The notes under the pieces were generated by a model. It was not told the DNA's origin, ran no database searches, and worked only from the letters and a program-made list of their open reading frames with translations. A program made the position numbers and the translations under genes. A stretch of 64,000 bases of DNA from Bradyrhizobium liaoningense (lineage in GTDB: Bacteria > Pseudomonadota > Alphaproteobacteria > Rhizobiales > Xanthobacteraceae): the NCBI RefSeq assembly GCF_018130955.1, contig NZ_JAFCJM010000030.1, positions 1 to 64,000 on the forward strand. The letters are read 5' to 3'. This document shows, piece by piece, positions 1 through 8,568 of the stretch. Numbering within the stretch: position 1 is the stretch's first letter; the number at the start of each line of letters is the position of its first letter.

Positions 1-192
1 GCCCATGCCGGGCAGGCGGCCGAGAGATCGCGAGCCCAAATTTTCAGATCTCTGCCCCGGCTGAGAGCGTCGATCCTACCGACTTCTGCAACAAAATCGG
101 CCCTTCGGCGACCTCGGGAGATGGCCCGCTTTTTCCGCCGCTGTTGGGGTACAGCGGACATCGGGCGGCCAGCTGATCAATGAGTACACGCC

Positions 193-603
193 CTAAACCG
201 ACTGCCCGGCCTTCAGCAGCGAGCAGCCCGTGATCTTGTAGCTGCCGTCGCCCTGAAGCTCGAGCGTGTAGAGCGCGACCCATGCCTCGCCCTTGTCGTC
301 GACGATGTTGACGCGCTGCGCGATCCAGGTGCCGTCCACCTTGGTCTCGCCGAACTCAAAACTCCGGTGACGGTAGACCGGCGCGTAGGAGTTTTGCACC
401 ATGAACATGAAGATCTCGGCCGCCGGGAAGATCTCTTTGATCGCCGGTGCTGCGTGGGAATAGGCGGCCGCGGCATCGTCGCGCCCGAACGCCTGCTCCT
501 GCGCCCGGATCACGCCCTGCGCAGCCGCGATGTCGTCAGCCGCGAGCGCAGATGCGCCGCCGAGCAGCACGAAGATCAGGACAAGGAGCGCGCGCATGGG
601 CAA
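193..603 (-). CDS. DUF4864-type exported protein
   Basis: Protein of 136 residues. The first ~21 residues form a signal peptide (hydrophobic core ending in SALAA), so the mature protein is probably periplasmic. The body resembles the DUF4864 family, a small NTF2-like fold: an N-terminal helical stretch (IRAQEQAFGRDDAAAAYSHA), then an F(M)MVQNSYAPVYRHRSFEF region and a C-terminal antiparallel part. No catalytic motif is visible and the function is unknown. An alternative Met two codons downstream would work equally well. The 190 bases to its left show nothing I recognise. Confidence 0.8.
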   Translation of the reverse strand: MPMRALLVLIFVLLGGASALAADDIAAAQGVIRAQEQAFGRDDAAAAYSHAAPAIKEIFPAAEIFMFMVQNSYAPVYRHRSFEFGETKVDGTWIAQRVNIVDDKGEAWVALYTLELQGDGSYKITGCSLLKAGQSV

Positions 604-667
604 GGCCTCGGCTCAGGTCATCCCGGCCCGGCAAGGTTATCGCCACACGGACGCTCAGGCAAACCGC

Positions 668-1084
668 CTAATGCGAAAGGAGATCAAGGAACGGTGTATC
701 GACCGTGCTGACATAGAAGATCACGACCTTGGTTTCCCCGTCGGTCCGATTGTAACCGGTCATCGCCACATCAGGCGGTTCCACCAGCGCCTCGCCGGCC
801 TTCACCGTGAGTGGCGGCTTGCCTGCGAGCTCGAGGGTGAAGGCGCCTTCGAGCACGTAGACGGTCACCGGGAAGCGGTGGGTGTGATAGACCGTCTTGT
901 CGCCCGGCTTGAACGACGCGGTCATGACCCGCATCGACTGCCTCTCGTCCTTCGGCAGACCCTCAACCACTTGCTGGAGCACCAGATTCGGCCTGGCGAT
1001 GCCGTGCGCCGCATGGTCTTGCGCAGTTGCCGCGGCGGACCATCCCAGGACGATTGCGGCGCTGAGGGCGAGGTGAGGGCGCAT
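668..1084 (-). CDS. Exported cupin-domain protein
   Basis: 138 residues starting at MRPHLALS; an upstream in-frame Met adds six residues but weakens the signal peptide. Residues 1-22 form a Sec signal peptide ending in AATAQ. The rest is one cupin barrel, with YHTHRFPVTVYVLEGAFTLE (metal-binding His pair and Glu region) and a second-motif GEALVEPPDVAM. Substrate unknown. It is divergent from the LysR regulator at 1191, with about 105 bases between them, so that regulator is the likeliest controller. Confidence 0.8.
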   Translation of the reverse strand: MRPHLALSAAIVLGWSAAATAQDHAAHGIARPNLVLQQVVEGLPKDERQSMRVMTASFKPGDKTVYHTHRFPVTVYVLEGAFTLELAGKPPLTVKAGEALVEPPDVAMTGYNRTDGETKVVIFYVSTVDTPFLDLLSH

Positions 1085-1190
1085 CTGACGTCTCCATTGC
1101 AAGTCGCTGGGACATCAGCCTAGGAGCCGTCATTTGCGCTTGGGAGCCGCAACATTGCGGGCGGCGGCCGCAGAAGTGCATAATCCCCAA

Positions 1191-2081
1191 ATGTTCGACT
1201 GGAACGACCTCAAATATTTTCTGGCGGTCGCGCGGCACGGCAGCACCATTGCCGCCGGCAAGGCGCTCGGCCTCAGCCAGTCAACCGTTCATCGCAGGCT
1301 CGAGGAGCTGGAGCGACATCTCGGCCGCGCGCTGGTGACGCGCCAGCCGAGTGGCTATCGCCTCACCGAATTCGGCCACATCATGCTGCCCTATGCCGAG
1401 CGGATCGAAGCCAGCATTGACGACTTCCAGCGGCGGACGACCGACGTCGCGCAGGACATGAAAGGCGTGATCCGCGTCACCTGCCCGGAGCCGATCGTCG
1501 CCCGGCTGATTCAATCCGGGCTGATCGACAGTTTTCATGCCATGCATCCCTCGCTGCGCGTCGAGTTCGTGATGAGCGACCGCTACCTCGACCTGTCGAA
1601 GGGCGAGGTCGACGTCGCCTTCCGCTCCGGCGACACCGACGATGAACTGGTCGGGCGCAAGATCGCCGAGTCGATCTGGGCGGTTTACGCCAGCCGTGAC
1701 TATCTCGAACGGCATGGCAGGCCGGAGCGCGTCGAGGATCTCGTGGGGCATCTGCTGGTCGGGCTCGACGAGTCGCTTGCCAATCACCGCACGGTCAAAT
1801 GGCTGAAGGAGGTCGCGCCGGGCGCAAAAATGGCGGCGCGCATCAACAGCGTGCTTGGCCTGGTTTCCGCGATCAAGTCCGGCGTCGGCATCGGCCCGCT
1901 TCCGATCGCGCTCGGCGATGCGGAGGCCGATCTCGTGCGCGTGCTCGGCCCGATCCCGGAACTGACGCGGAGCTGGCGCATCCTGACGCATCCCGATCTC
2001 CGGCGCGTGCCGCGGATCGCTGCGTTCTTCGACTACATCGTGCTTCAGCGCGAGGCCTTGAGGCCGATTTTGACGGGCTGA
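1191..2081 (+). CDS. LysR-family transcriptional regulator
   Basis: 296 residues from MFDWNDLKYF, the usual LysR opening. An in-frame start 19 codons upstream would add an untypical extension. The N-terminal winged HTH is residues ~1-60 (FLAVARHGSTIAAGKALGLSQSTVHRRLEELERHLG). The effector-binding periplasmic-binding-protein-like domain runs from ~88 to 290. The sequence resembles the LysR subgroup whose HTH is preceded by 'WNDLKYFLAVAR'. It is divergent from the exported cupin gene, its probable target. The effector is not predictable. Confidence 0.88.
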   Translation: MFDWNDLKYFLAVARHGSTIAAGKALGLSQSTVHRRLEELERHLGRALVTRQPSGYRLTEFGHIMLPYAERIEASIDDFQRRTTDVAQDMKGVIRVTCPEPIVARLIQSGLIDSFHAMHPSLRVEFVMSDRYLDLSKGEVDVAFRSGDTDDELVGRKIAESIWAVYASRDYLERHGRPERVEDLVGHLLVGLDESLANHRTVKWLKEVAPGAKMAARINSVLGLVSAIKSGVGIGPLPIALGDAEADLVRVLGPIPELTRSWRILTHPDLRRVPRIAAFFDYIVLQREALRPILTG

Positions 2082-2084
2082 GGA

Positions 2085-2738
2085 TTAGCGCTTCCGCTTC
2101 GCGGCCGGTTTCGCCGGCTTGGCAGCGGTGCGCGCTGACTGCGGCTTCGCTGCGGGCTGCACGCGCAGGCCATCGACGAACACGTCGAGCATCCGCAGCA
2201 CCGACGATTGCCAGCCGGGCTGGTCGTGCATGTAGCACATGCCGATCAGCGCGCGCAGCAGATCCTCCGGGCCGATGTCGGCGCGCATCTGGCCGGCGGC
2301 GACCGCGCGGTCGAGCAGCGAGCCGATGGCTTTGGTCAGGCGATCGAACGAGAAGGCGGCGAGTTCGGACGAGCTCTGGAACGTCAGGGCAAGTGCTGCC
2401 GACATACCCTTCTTGGTGGCAACGAACTCGACATTGGACCGCAGCCAGCGTCGCAGCGCATCGACGGGGTCCTTGGCATTCTTCAATTGCTCGGCAAGCT
2501 CGCTGAGCTGCTCGACCTCGCGCCGGTACACCGCCTCGAACAGGTCCTCGCGCGTCGGAAAGTGCCGGTAGAGCGTGCCGATGCCGACACCGGCGCGTTT
2601 CGCGACGGCTTCCAGGCTCGCGTCCGGCCCGCCCGCGTTGAACACGGCCTTCGCCGCTTCGAGCACGCGCTCGCGATTGCGCACGGCATCGGCACGGGGC
2701 TTTCGGGTCGGGTCGGTGTGATCGTCCATGGGCGCCAA
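2085..2738 (-). CDS. TetR-family transcriptional regulator
   Basis: 217 residues; starting at the second Met (MDDHTD) would give 214. The N-terminal HTH is residues ~17-65 (RERVLEAAKAVFNAGGPDASLEAVAKRAGVGIGTLYRHFPTREDLFEAVYR), the TetR signature. The C-terminal ligand-binding domain is ~80-190, followed by a basic Ala/Lys-rich tail (AKPAKPAAKRKR). It is divergent from the molybdenum hydroxylase operon starting at 2971. A 7-3-7 palindrome lies within that operon's predicted promoter, so this protein is probably its repressor. Confidence 0.88.
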   Translation of the reverse strand: MAPMDDHTDPTRKPRADAVRNRERVLEAAKAVFNAGGPDASLEAVAKRAGVGIGTLYRHFPTREDLFEAVYRREVEQLSELAEQLKNAKDPVDALRRWLRSNVEFVATKKGMSAALALTFQSSSELAAFSFDRLTKAIGSLLDRAVAAGQMRADIGPEDLLRALIGMCYMHDQPGWQSSVLRMLDVFVDGLRVQPAAKPQSARTAAKPAKPAAKRKR

Positions 2739-2835
2739 TGTAGATCACGAATTGGTTAGATTGAACCCTTGCAGGGCTGCATCGCGTTGTCTGCGCACGG
2801 GCTTTTGACGGATTCCAAATATTTTTCGGTGCCCC

Positions 2836-2864
2836 TTGTTAAACGGAGGGTGCCTCCGTATCTT
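2836..2864 (+). promoter_or_regulatory. Promoter with embedded operator for the molybdenum hydroxylase operon
   Basis: A -35-like TTGTTA (2836-2841) and -10-like TATCTT (2859-2864) are separated by 17 bases. The palindrome ACGGAGG-GTG-CCTCCGT (2843-2859) fills the spacer. The operon's first start codon is at 2971, leaving a ~100-base leader that holds a further hairpin (GCCCGGA/TCCGGGC, 2879-2897). A palindrome in the spacer is a typical position for a repressing TetR-family operator, and a tetR-type gene diverges at 2738. The assignment is inferred. Confidence 0.6.
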
Positions 2865-2970
2865 CCCGGGCAACGTCGGCCCGGAAAATGTCCGGGCGGC
2901 GCGGATCGACGGGCGTCTCGCAACGGCGCGCCGCACGATGATTCATGTCCATATCTGATCGGAGCCTTGT

Positions 2971-3468
2971 ATGACTAACTCCATCAGCCTCACCGTGAAC
3001 GGTGCGCGGCGCGAATTCGTCCTGGACGATCCGCGCGTCACGCTGCTCGATCTCCTGCGTGAGCGCCTCCAACTCACCGGAACCAAGAAGGGATGCGACC
3101 GCGGCCAGTGCGGCGCTTGCACCGTTCTCGTCGACGGCAAGCGGATCAACTCCTGCCTTGCGCTCGCGATCAGTCATGACGGCGCCGACATCCTCACCAT
3201 CGAAGGCATCGCGCGCGGCGACCAGCTTCACCCGGTGCAGGCCGCCTTCATCACACATGACGGTTTTCAGTGCGGCTTCTGCACGCCCGGCCAGATCATG
3301 AGCGCGATCGGCATGATCAGGGAAGCCCAGGCGGGCGATGATCCCGAGCGCATCCGCGAATGCATGAGCGGCAATCTCTGCCGTTGCGGCGCCTATGCCG
3401 GCATCGTCGATGCCGTGCTCGAGGTGCAGGCGGGCCAGGACGAAGCCAAGCAGAGGCTGTCAGCATGA
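2971..3468 (+). CDS. (2Fe-2S) subunit of xanthine dehydrogenase/aldehyde oxidoreductase family
   Basis: 165 residues, the electron-transfer small subunit of a three-subunit molybdenum hydroxylase. The N-terminal plant-ferredoxin-type cluster is seen as CDRGQCGACTVLVDG with a later C (~40-65). The C-terminal helical second cluster is seen as CGFCTPGQIMSA and CMSGNLCRCGAYAGIV. In gene order and subunit type it matches E. coli PaoA, but the protein starts directly with MTNSISLTVNG and has no Tat signal, so the complex is probably cytoplasmic. Its stop overlaps the next start (ATGA). Confidence 0.93.
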   Translation: MTNSISLTVNGARREFVLDDPRVTLLDLLRERLQLTGTKKGCDRGQCGACTVLVDGKRINSCLALAISHDGADILTIEGIARGDQLHPVQAAFITHDGFQCGFCTPGQIMSAIGMIREAQAGDDPERIRECMSGNLCRCGAYAGIVDAVLEVQAGQDEAKQRLSA

Positions 3469-4520
3469 AACAGTTCGATTACGTCAGGCCCGCGACGATC
3501 GCCGAGGCCGTTGCCGCAGCCGCGCAGCCGGGTTCGGCCTATCTCGCCGCAGGCACCAACCTGCTCGACCTCATGAAGGGCGGGATCAGTCGCCCGGATC
3601 GCCTGGTTGACGTCACGCGTCTGCCCGGGCTCGACCGCGTCGAATATCCCGCCGATGGCGGCGTGCGCATCGGCGCCCTCGTGCGCAATGCCGATCTCGC
3701 CCATGACGCCGATTTCGCGCGTGCCTATCCGGCCGTGGCCGAAGCGCTGCTATCGGGCGCATCAGCGCAATTGCGCAATGCTGCGACGGTCGGTGGCAAT
3801 CTCCTGCAGCGAACGCGCTGCGCCTATTTCTACGACACCGCCAGCCGCTGCAACAAGCGCGAGGCCGGCAGCGGCTGCGATGCCCGCGGCGGCGAGAACC
3901 GGCTGCATGCCGTGCTCGGGAGGAGCGAAGGCTGTATCGCCACGCATCCGTCCGACTTCTGCGTGCCGCTCGTTGCGCTCGATGCGATCGTCGAGATCGA
4001 GGGCAAAGGCGGCCGGCGTGAATTGCCGCTCGAAGAGCTGCACCGCCTGCCGGGCGACGCACCGGAGCGCGACAGCGCGCTCTCGCCCGGCGATCTCATC
4101 GTTGCCCTGCGCCTGCCGGCCGCGGCGCGTGGATTCGCCGCGCATGCGCGCTATCTGAAGGTCCGCGAGCGCACGTCCTATGCTTTTGCCGTCGTGTCGG
4201 CGGCAGCCGCGCTCAGGCTCGAGAACGGCAAGATCGCCGAGGCCCGGCTTGCGCTGGGTGGCGTCGCGGCCAAACCGTGGCGCGTTCGCGCGGCCGAGCA
4301 GGTGTTGACGGGCGCTGCGCCGACCGCCGCGGGCTTCCTCGAATCCGCTCAGCTCGCGCTGTCTGGCGCAAAGCCGTCCGGTGAAAATGCCTTCAAGATC
4401 GAACTGGCCCGCCGCATCGTCGTGCGCGGGCTGACATCAGCCGCGGCCGGAACACCAGAGCGCATTCCTGCGCTGCCGGCCTCTCCCTTCGCATCGGTTT
4501 CCGGAGCCCTGCATGTCTGA
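3465..4520 (+). CDS. FAD subunit of xanthine dehydrogenase family, with predicted Fe-S insert
   Basis: 351 residues from MKQFDYVRPATIAEAV, with an ATGA overlap to the 2Fe-2S gene. FAD-binding motifs are AAGTNLLDLMKGG (~32-44) and NAATVGGNLLQRTRC (~105). A cysteine-bearing insert follows: RCAYFYD, then CNKREAGSGC and CIATHPSD (~118-165). This pattern is known from PaoB- and 4-hydroxybenzoyl-CoA-reductase-type subunits, which carry an extra [4Fe-4S] cluster. The C-terminal CO-dehydrogenase flavoprotein domain follows. It relays electrons between the small subunit and the molybdenum subunit. Confidence 0.92.
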   Translation: MKQFDYVRPATIAEAVAAAAQPGSAYLAAGTNLLDLMKGGISRPDRLVDVTRLPGLDRVEYPADGGVRIGALVRNADLAHDADFARAYPAVAEALLSGASAQLRNAATVGGNLLQRTRCAYFYDTASRCNKREAGSGCDARGGENRLHAVLGRSEGCIATHPSDFCVPLVALDAIVEIEGKGGRRELPLEELHRLPGDAPERDSALSPGDLIVALRLPAAARGFAAHARYLKVRERTSYAFAVVSAAAALRLENGKIAEARLALGGVAAKPWRVRAAEQVLTGAAPTAAGFLESAQLALSGAKPSGENAFKIELARRIVVRGLTSAAAGTPERIPALPASPFASVSGALHV

Positions 4521-6774
4521 GCTCAATCTCACCACCGCGCCCGCCCATGTCAGGCATGGTTCGAACATCGGCCAGCCGTTGACCCGTCGCGACGGCGTCT
4601 TGAAGGTCAAGGGGCAGGCGACCTATGCCGCGGACAATCATCCGTCCGGCATGCTGTTCGCGGTGATCGCAGCCTCCAGCATCGCGCGGGGCCGCGTGAC
4701 GTCGCTGGATGTCGCTGCGGCGAAGCGCCATCCCGGCGTTGTCGAGGTGATGACGTCGAGCAACAAACCGCCACTCGCGATCGACCCGGAGATCAAGACC
4801 AACCCGTTCGTGTTCCGGATGGAGTGCTTGCAAAACGACGAGGTGCGCTACGCCAACCAGCCGATCGCCGTCGTGATCGCGCAATCGCTGGAGGCCGCGA
4901 CCGAAGGCGCCGCGCTGCTCGCGCCGCGCTATGAGACGCTGCCGGCGCGCGTCGGTCTCGATGCCGGCGAAGCTTATGTGCCGCCCGTGGTCGGCGTCGG
5001 CAGCCCGACCGTCAACGAGCATGGCGACGTCGAGGCGGGCCTCGCATCGGCTTCGCAGCAGATCGATGCGACCTACGAGACGCCGCCGCAATATCACAAC
5101 GCGATGGAGCCGCACGCGATCGTTGTGGCCTGGGACGGGGACCGGTTGTCGATCGACATGCCGACCCAGGGCCTCATCCTGTCGCGCGCCCGCATCGCCG
5201 AATTGTTCGGGCTTCCGCATGAGAACATCCATATTCGCAGCCCGTTCCTCGGCGGCGGATTCGGCTCCAAGGGACTGATGGGCGGGCCGCCGGTGCTCGG
5301 CATCATGGCGGCAAAGCTGGTCGGCAAGCCGGTCAAGCTCGTGCTCCGCCGCGAGCAGATGTATGGCCCGGTCGGCCATCGCGCGCCGACGCGCCAGCGC
5401 CTGCGCCTCGGTGCCGACGGCGAAGGACATCTGACCGCGATCGACCATCACGCGCGGACCGTTTCGAGCAGCTACGATGACTTTTACGAGCCGGCCGCCG
5501 GCGCTTCCCACACGCTCTATGCCAGCCCGGCAATCCGGACCACGCATGATGCGGTGCGCGTCGATACCGGCACGCCGCTGTTCATGCGTGCACCGGGCGA
5601 GGCGACCGGATCGATTGCGCTGGAAAGCGCGATTGACGAGATGGCCTTTGCCTGCGGGATGGATCCGCTCGCCTTTCGCCTGAAGAACTATGCCGAGGTC
5701 GAGCCGATCACCGGCAAGCCGTTCTCCTCCAAGGCGCTGCGCGCCTGCTACGAGCAGGGCGCCGCACGCTTCGGCTGGTCGAAGCGAAAGCTCGCACCCC
5801 GCGACATGCGTGACGAGGCGGGTCTGCTGGTCGGTTGGGGCGTCGGCACCGCGACCTTCCCGGCGATGATGTTCCAGGCCGAAGCGCGCGCGGCGATCCG
5901 CAGCGACGGCTCCGGCGTGATGGAGATCGGCGCGCATGACATGGGGCAGGGTGCCTGGACGGCGTTTGCGCAGATCGCGGCCGACGGTCTCGGGCTCGAC
6001 GTCGACCGCGTCGAGTTCAGGTCCGGCCATTCCGGCCTGCCCGATGCCGGCATCGCCGGCGGCTCGGCGCACACCGCGACTGCGGGCGCGGCGATCCACA
6101 ATGCAGGCGCTGCCGTCATCGCAAAGCTCGCCGATCTCGCGACCCGTGACCAGCGCTCGCCGCTATTCGGCGCCGGCAACACCGGCGTCGTCGCGCGTGA
6201 CGGAAAACTGTTCCGGCGCGACGACGAGAGCCGCGGCGAAAGCTATGCCGACATCCTCGCGCGCGCTGGTCTCGCCGAGGTCGAGGCGCGTGGCATGGGC
6301 ACGCCCAACCCCACGGCGCAGGCGGATTACGCGATGCATGCGCATGGCGCGGTGTTTGCCGAAGTGAAGGTCGATCCCGAGCTCGGTCAGGTCCGTGTCA
6401 CGCGCATGGTCGGCGCCTTCGCAGCCGGGCGCATCGTCAATCCGCATCTGGTGAAGAGCCAGCTCTTTGGCGGCATGATCTGGGGCGCGTCCTTTGCGCT
6501 GCACGAGGAAGCGATCACGGACCGGCGCACCGGCCGGATCATGAACGCGAATCTCGGCGAGTACCATATCCCCGTGAACGCCGACGTGCCCTCGCTCGAC
6601 GTGCTGACGGTCGAGGAGCACGATCCGCATGTGAACGCGCTCGGCATCAAGGGCGTCGGCGAGATCGGCATCACCGGCAGCGCCGGCGCGGTCGCCAACG
6701 CCGTGTGGCACGCGACCGGCGTGCGCGTCCGCCGCTTCCCGATCCGGATCGAGGAGCTGTTGATGGAGCTCTGA
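4513..6774 (+). CDS. Molybdopterin-binding subunit of xanthine dehydrogenase/aldehyde oxidoreductase family
   Basis: 753 residues, overlapping the FAD-subunit gene by eight bases. The N-terminal a/b-hammerhead domain (~20-130) starts with LTRRDGVLKVKGQATYAAD. The Moco-binding domain follows with GGGFGSKG (~250), the RAPGEATG loop and GAHDMGQGAWT. GVGEIGITGSAGAVANAV near the C-terminus holds the catalytic Glu of the family. The size matches PaoC-type subunits (~730). The substrate is probably an aldehyde or N-heteroaromatic compound and cannot be fixed by reading. No XdhC/PaoD-type chaperone gene lies in the window. Confidence 0.92.
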   Translation: MSELNLTTAPAHVRHGSNIGQPLTRRDGVLKVKGQATYAADNHPSGMLFAVIAASSIARGRVTSLDVAAAKRHPGVVEVMTSSNKPPLAIDPEIKTNPFVFRMECLQNDEVRYANQPIAVVIAQSLEAATEGAALLAPRYETLPARVGLDAGEAYVPPVVGVGSPTVNEHGDVEAGLASASQQIDATYETPPQYHNAMEPHAIVVAWDGDRLSIDMPTQGLILSRARIAELFGLPHENIHIRSPFLGGGFGSKGLMGGPPVLGIMAAKLVGKPVKLVLRREQMYGPVGHRAPTRQRLRLGADGEGHLTAIDHHARTVSSSYDDFYEPAAGASHTLYASPAIRTTHDAVRVDTGTPLFMRAPGEATGSIALESAIDEMAFACGMDPLAFRLKNYAEVEPITGKPFSSKALRACYEQGAARFGWSKRKLAPRDMRDEAGLLVGWGVGTATFPAMMFQAEARAAIRSDGSGVMEIGAHDMGQGAWTAFAQIAADGLGLDVDRVEFRSGHSGLPDAGIAGGSAHTATAGAAIHNAGAAVIAKLADLATRDQRSPLFGAGNTGVVARDGKLFRRDDESRGESYADILARAGLAEVEARGMGTPNPTAQADYAMHAHGAVFAEVKVDPELGQVRVTRMVGAFAAGRIVNPHLVKSQLFGGMIWGASFALHEEAITDRRTGRIMNANLGEYHIPVNADVPSLDVLTVEEHDPHVNALGIKGVGEIGITGSAGAVANAVWHATGVRVRRFPIRIEELLMEL

Positions 6775-6778
6775 TGCT

Positions 6779-6908
6779 AGAGCATGATCCGGAAAAGTGC
6801 GCAGCGGTTTTCCCTCGCGACAAACGCGGAACGTGTTTGCGCGGAGATCATGCTCAAACAAAGACCTAAAGCGCGATGACGATTCGACCTAACGCCTTCG
6901 CGCTTTAG
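6779..6908 (+). repeat. Rhizobiales-type intergenic repeat, copy 1 (long form)
   Basis: A 130-base element between convergent genes. It begins AGAGCATGATCCGG, continues with AAAAGTGCGCAGCGGTTTTCC and returns to GATCATGCTC, so its first half closes on itself. It then ends with arms AAAGCGCGA and TCGCGCTTT. Diverged copies with the same block order lie at 21526-21608 and, inverted, at 56247-56377. I associate this repeat with Bradyrhizobium and Rhodopseudomonas genomes. It has no coding capacity and its role is unknown. Confidence 0.8.
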
Positions 6909-6910
6909 CC

Positions 6911-6934
6911 GCGGCGGGAGCCTCGTCCCGCCGC
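6911..6934. terminator. Hairpin between convergent genes
   Basis: GCGGCGGGA (6911-6919) pairs with TCCCGCCGC (6926-6934) around a 6-base loop, eight bases beyond the minus-strand gene's stop. There is no T tract on either side, so intrinsic termination is only possible, not shown. Confidence 0.4.
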
Positions 6935-6941
6935 CGCTGTC

Positions 6942-8489
6942 TCAGCGGATCGAGTGGCCGAAATCGTTGATGTCGGGCGAGGGGCGCGCCGGAAACAGGC
7001 GCGCGGTCGAGGAGGCCGAGATCATGCGTCGGCATTTCTGCTCGTCGCCGCCATAGTCGTCGCCCTTGCGCTCGCGCTTCGCGGCGAAGACATCGTCGAG
7101 CCGGTTGACGATCAGCATGGCGTGGTCGCGCTCGAGCGTGTCCGGGTTCTTCTCGCGCTTCTCGTCCGAGTCGAACACGCCGCCGACGATCTTTCCGCGC
7201 ATCTCGTACTCGCAGCCGGCCTTCCAGTCGCCCTGGTCCCATTTCCAGCCCTCGGCCTTCAGGCTGCCGTCCTTGTCCACCGTGATCCTGATGATGGCAT
7301 TGTAGGCGAGCCAGACGCCGGCGAGTCCGGTGCGCTTGTCGTCAAAACCTTCCAGCAGCGCGATCCGCTCGCGCTGGAGCGCATTGACGCGGTCGCGCGC
7401 ATCGACGGTGGAATGCATCTGCGAAGTTCGCTTCTCCCAGGCGGGATGCAGGAATTCGGGAAACTCTTCCGTCTGCGAGCGCACCCAATGGCGCTGGTCG
7501 TCCATCAATGCGCGCCGCGTCGTCTCGTCGAGCCTCGGCAGCAGCGCCTTCCAGGCGCGGTTCAGTCGCTGGTCGTTTTCGGCGAGGTCGGGATCCGAGC
7601 AGATCTCTTCGTCGGTTGCGGTCTCCGGCCGGGTGCAGTCGAAGGTCGGCGTCACGAAGCCGGTCTCGGCCTTGTCGGTCGCGTCCGACCTGCCGCTCGC
7701 AAAATATGTTCCGGTGATTTGCCAAATGGAGTCGCAATCGTCCCGGCCGTTGCTCCAGGTGTCGTCGCCCGCGATCATGACGACGCGCAGCGTGTCGCCC
7801 TGGCGACGGAGCTTGATCGACGGCGGCTTGACCGGCTTGGCGTCCTTGTCGCCCGCGGACACCTTCGCCTGATCGGCGTCGCCAGTCGTCTTGACGGGCT
7901 CGGGCGGGATAATGGCGCTGAGCCACCCGCCCGTGGTTGGTGCCACCGTGACGTTCAGCTTGCATTGGCGATGCTTGTCGCTGCCGTAGTCGACGCTCAT
8001 GTCCACGGCGACGCCATAGGCGCCGTTTCCGCCCGGCGTCATCGTCACGCTGCCGAATGCGTTGGCCCATTTGCCGCCAAGTCCCGCACGTCCAAAGCCG
8101 AGCGCGAGCGCGGCGGCGCGCTTGCGAAGCGTCTCGATGAACTTCTCGCGGAGTTCGGCGAAGTCCGTTTCCTGCACGGTGTCGGCTGCCTCGAGAATCA
8201 TGTCGTTGAACCAGGCCTGGTCGCGCTTGAACAGGGGCCGCACGTTCACTGGCGTTTTGGCCAGCGCAGCGACGAACGACTTGTCGATCGCGGCGACGAG
8301 CTTGTCATAGCCGGCTTCCTTGCAGGCCGCCGTCTTGATGCGCGTCCGCTCGGCATCGGACTCGCCGCACAGCGTGATCTCCGTTGGCGCCTTGCTGCTG
8401 GCCCGGACGAAATCGTCCATCGCGTGGCAGGTCGCCGGCGCGAGCAGAGCCGCCGCACCAAGCAGCGCGAAACGAAATGAAACTGACAT
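6942..8489 (-). CDS. Exported protein with LprI-like (DUF1311) domain
   Basis: 515 residues from MSVSFRFALLGAAALL; the longer upstream reading is poorly coding. A signal peptide of about 24 residues ends at ATCHA. The central part (~285-360) matches the lysozyme-inhibitor LprI/DUF1311 pattern: CTRPETATDEEICSDPDLAENDQRLNRAW followed by RRALMDDQRHWVRSQ. The N-terminal region has a second similar Cys-containing helical stretch (ITLCGESDAERTRIKTAACKEAGYDK). The C-terminal ~130 residues are unassigned. LprI-domain proteins are periplasmic, but only some inhibit lysozyme, so this role is not established. Confidence 0.75.
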   Translation of the reverse strand: MSVSFRFALLGAAALLAPATCHAMDDFVRASSKAPTEITLCGESDAERTRIKTAACKEAGYDKLVAAIDKSFVAALAKTPVNVRPLFKRDQAWFNDMILEAADTVQETDFAELREKFIETLRKRAAALALGFGRAGLGGKWANAFGSVTMTPGGNGAYGVAVDMSVDYGSDKHRQCKLNVTVAPTTGGWLSAIIPPEPVKTTGDADQAKVSAGDKDAKPVKPPSIKLRRQGDTLRVVMIAGDDTWSNGRDDCDSIWQITGTYFASGRSDATDKAETGFVTPTFDCTRPETATDEEICSDPDLAENDQRLNRAWKALLPRLDETTRRALMDDQRHWVRSQTEEFPEFLHPAWEKRTSQMHSTVDARDRVNALQRERIALLEGFDDKRTGLAGVWLAYNAIIRITVDKDGSLKAEGWKWDQGDWKAGCEYEMRGKIVGGVFDSDEKREKNPDTLERDHAMLIVNRLDDVFAAKRERKGDDYGGDEQKCRRMISASSTARLFPARPSPDINDFGHSIR

Positions 8490-8568
8490 GGGCCGGCTCG
8501 CGGTCGAAGGGCGGATTTGCCGTTCCCATTGGTCGCCCATCTCGTATTCCGGGTTCAGGCCCATCGGC

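Noticed and set aside
4393..6099. Long minus-strand open frame opposite the molybdenum-subunit gene (568 codons)
   Set aside because: It lies entirely antisense to a well-conserved xanthine-dehydrogenase subunit, has Arg/Ala-rich low-similarity composition and no recognisable motif. This is the usual high-GC shadow.
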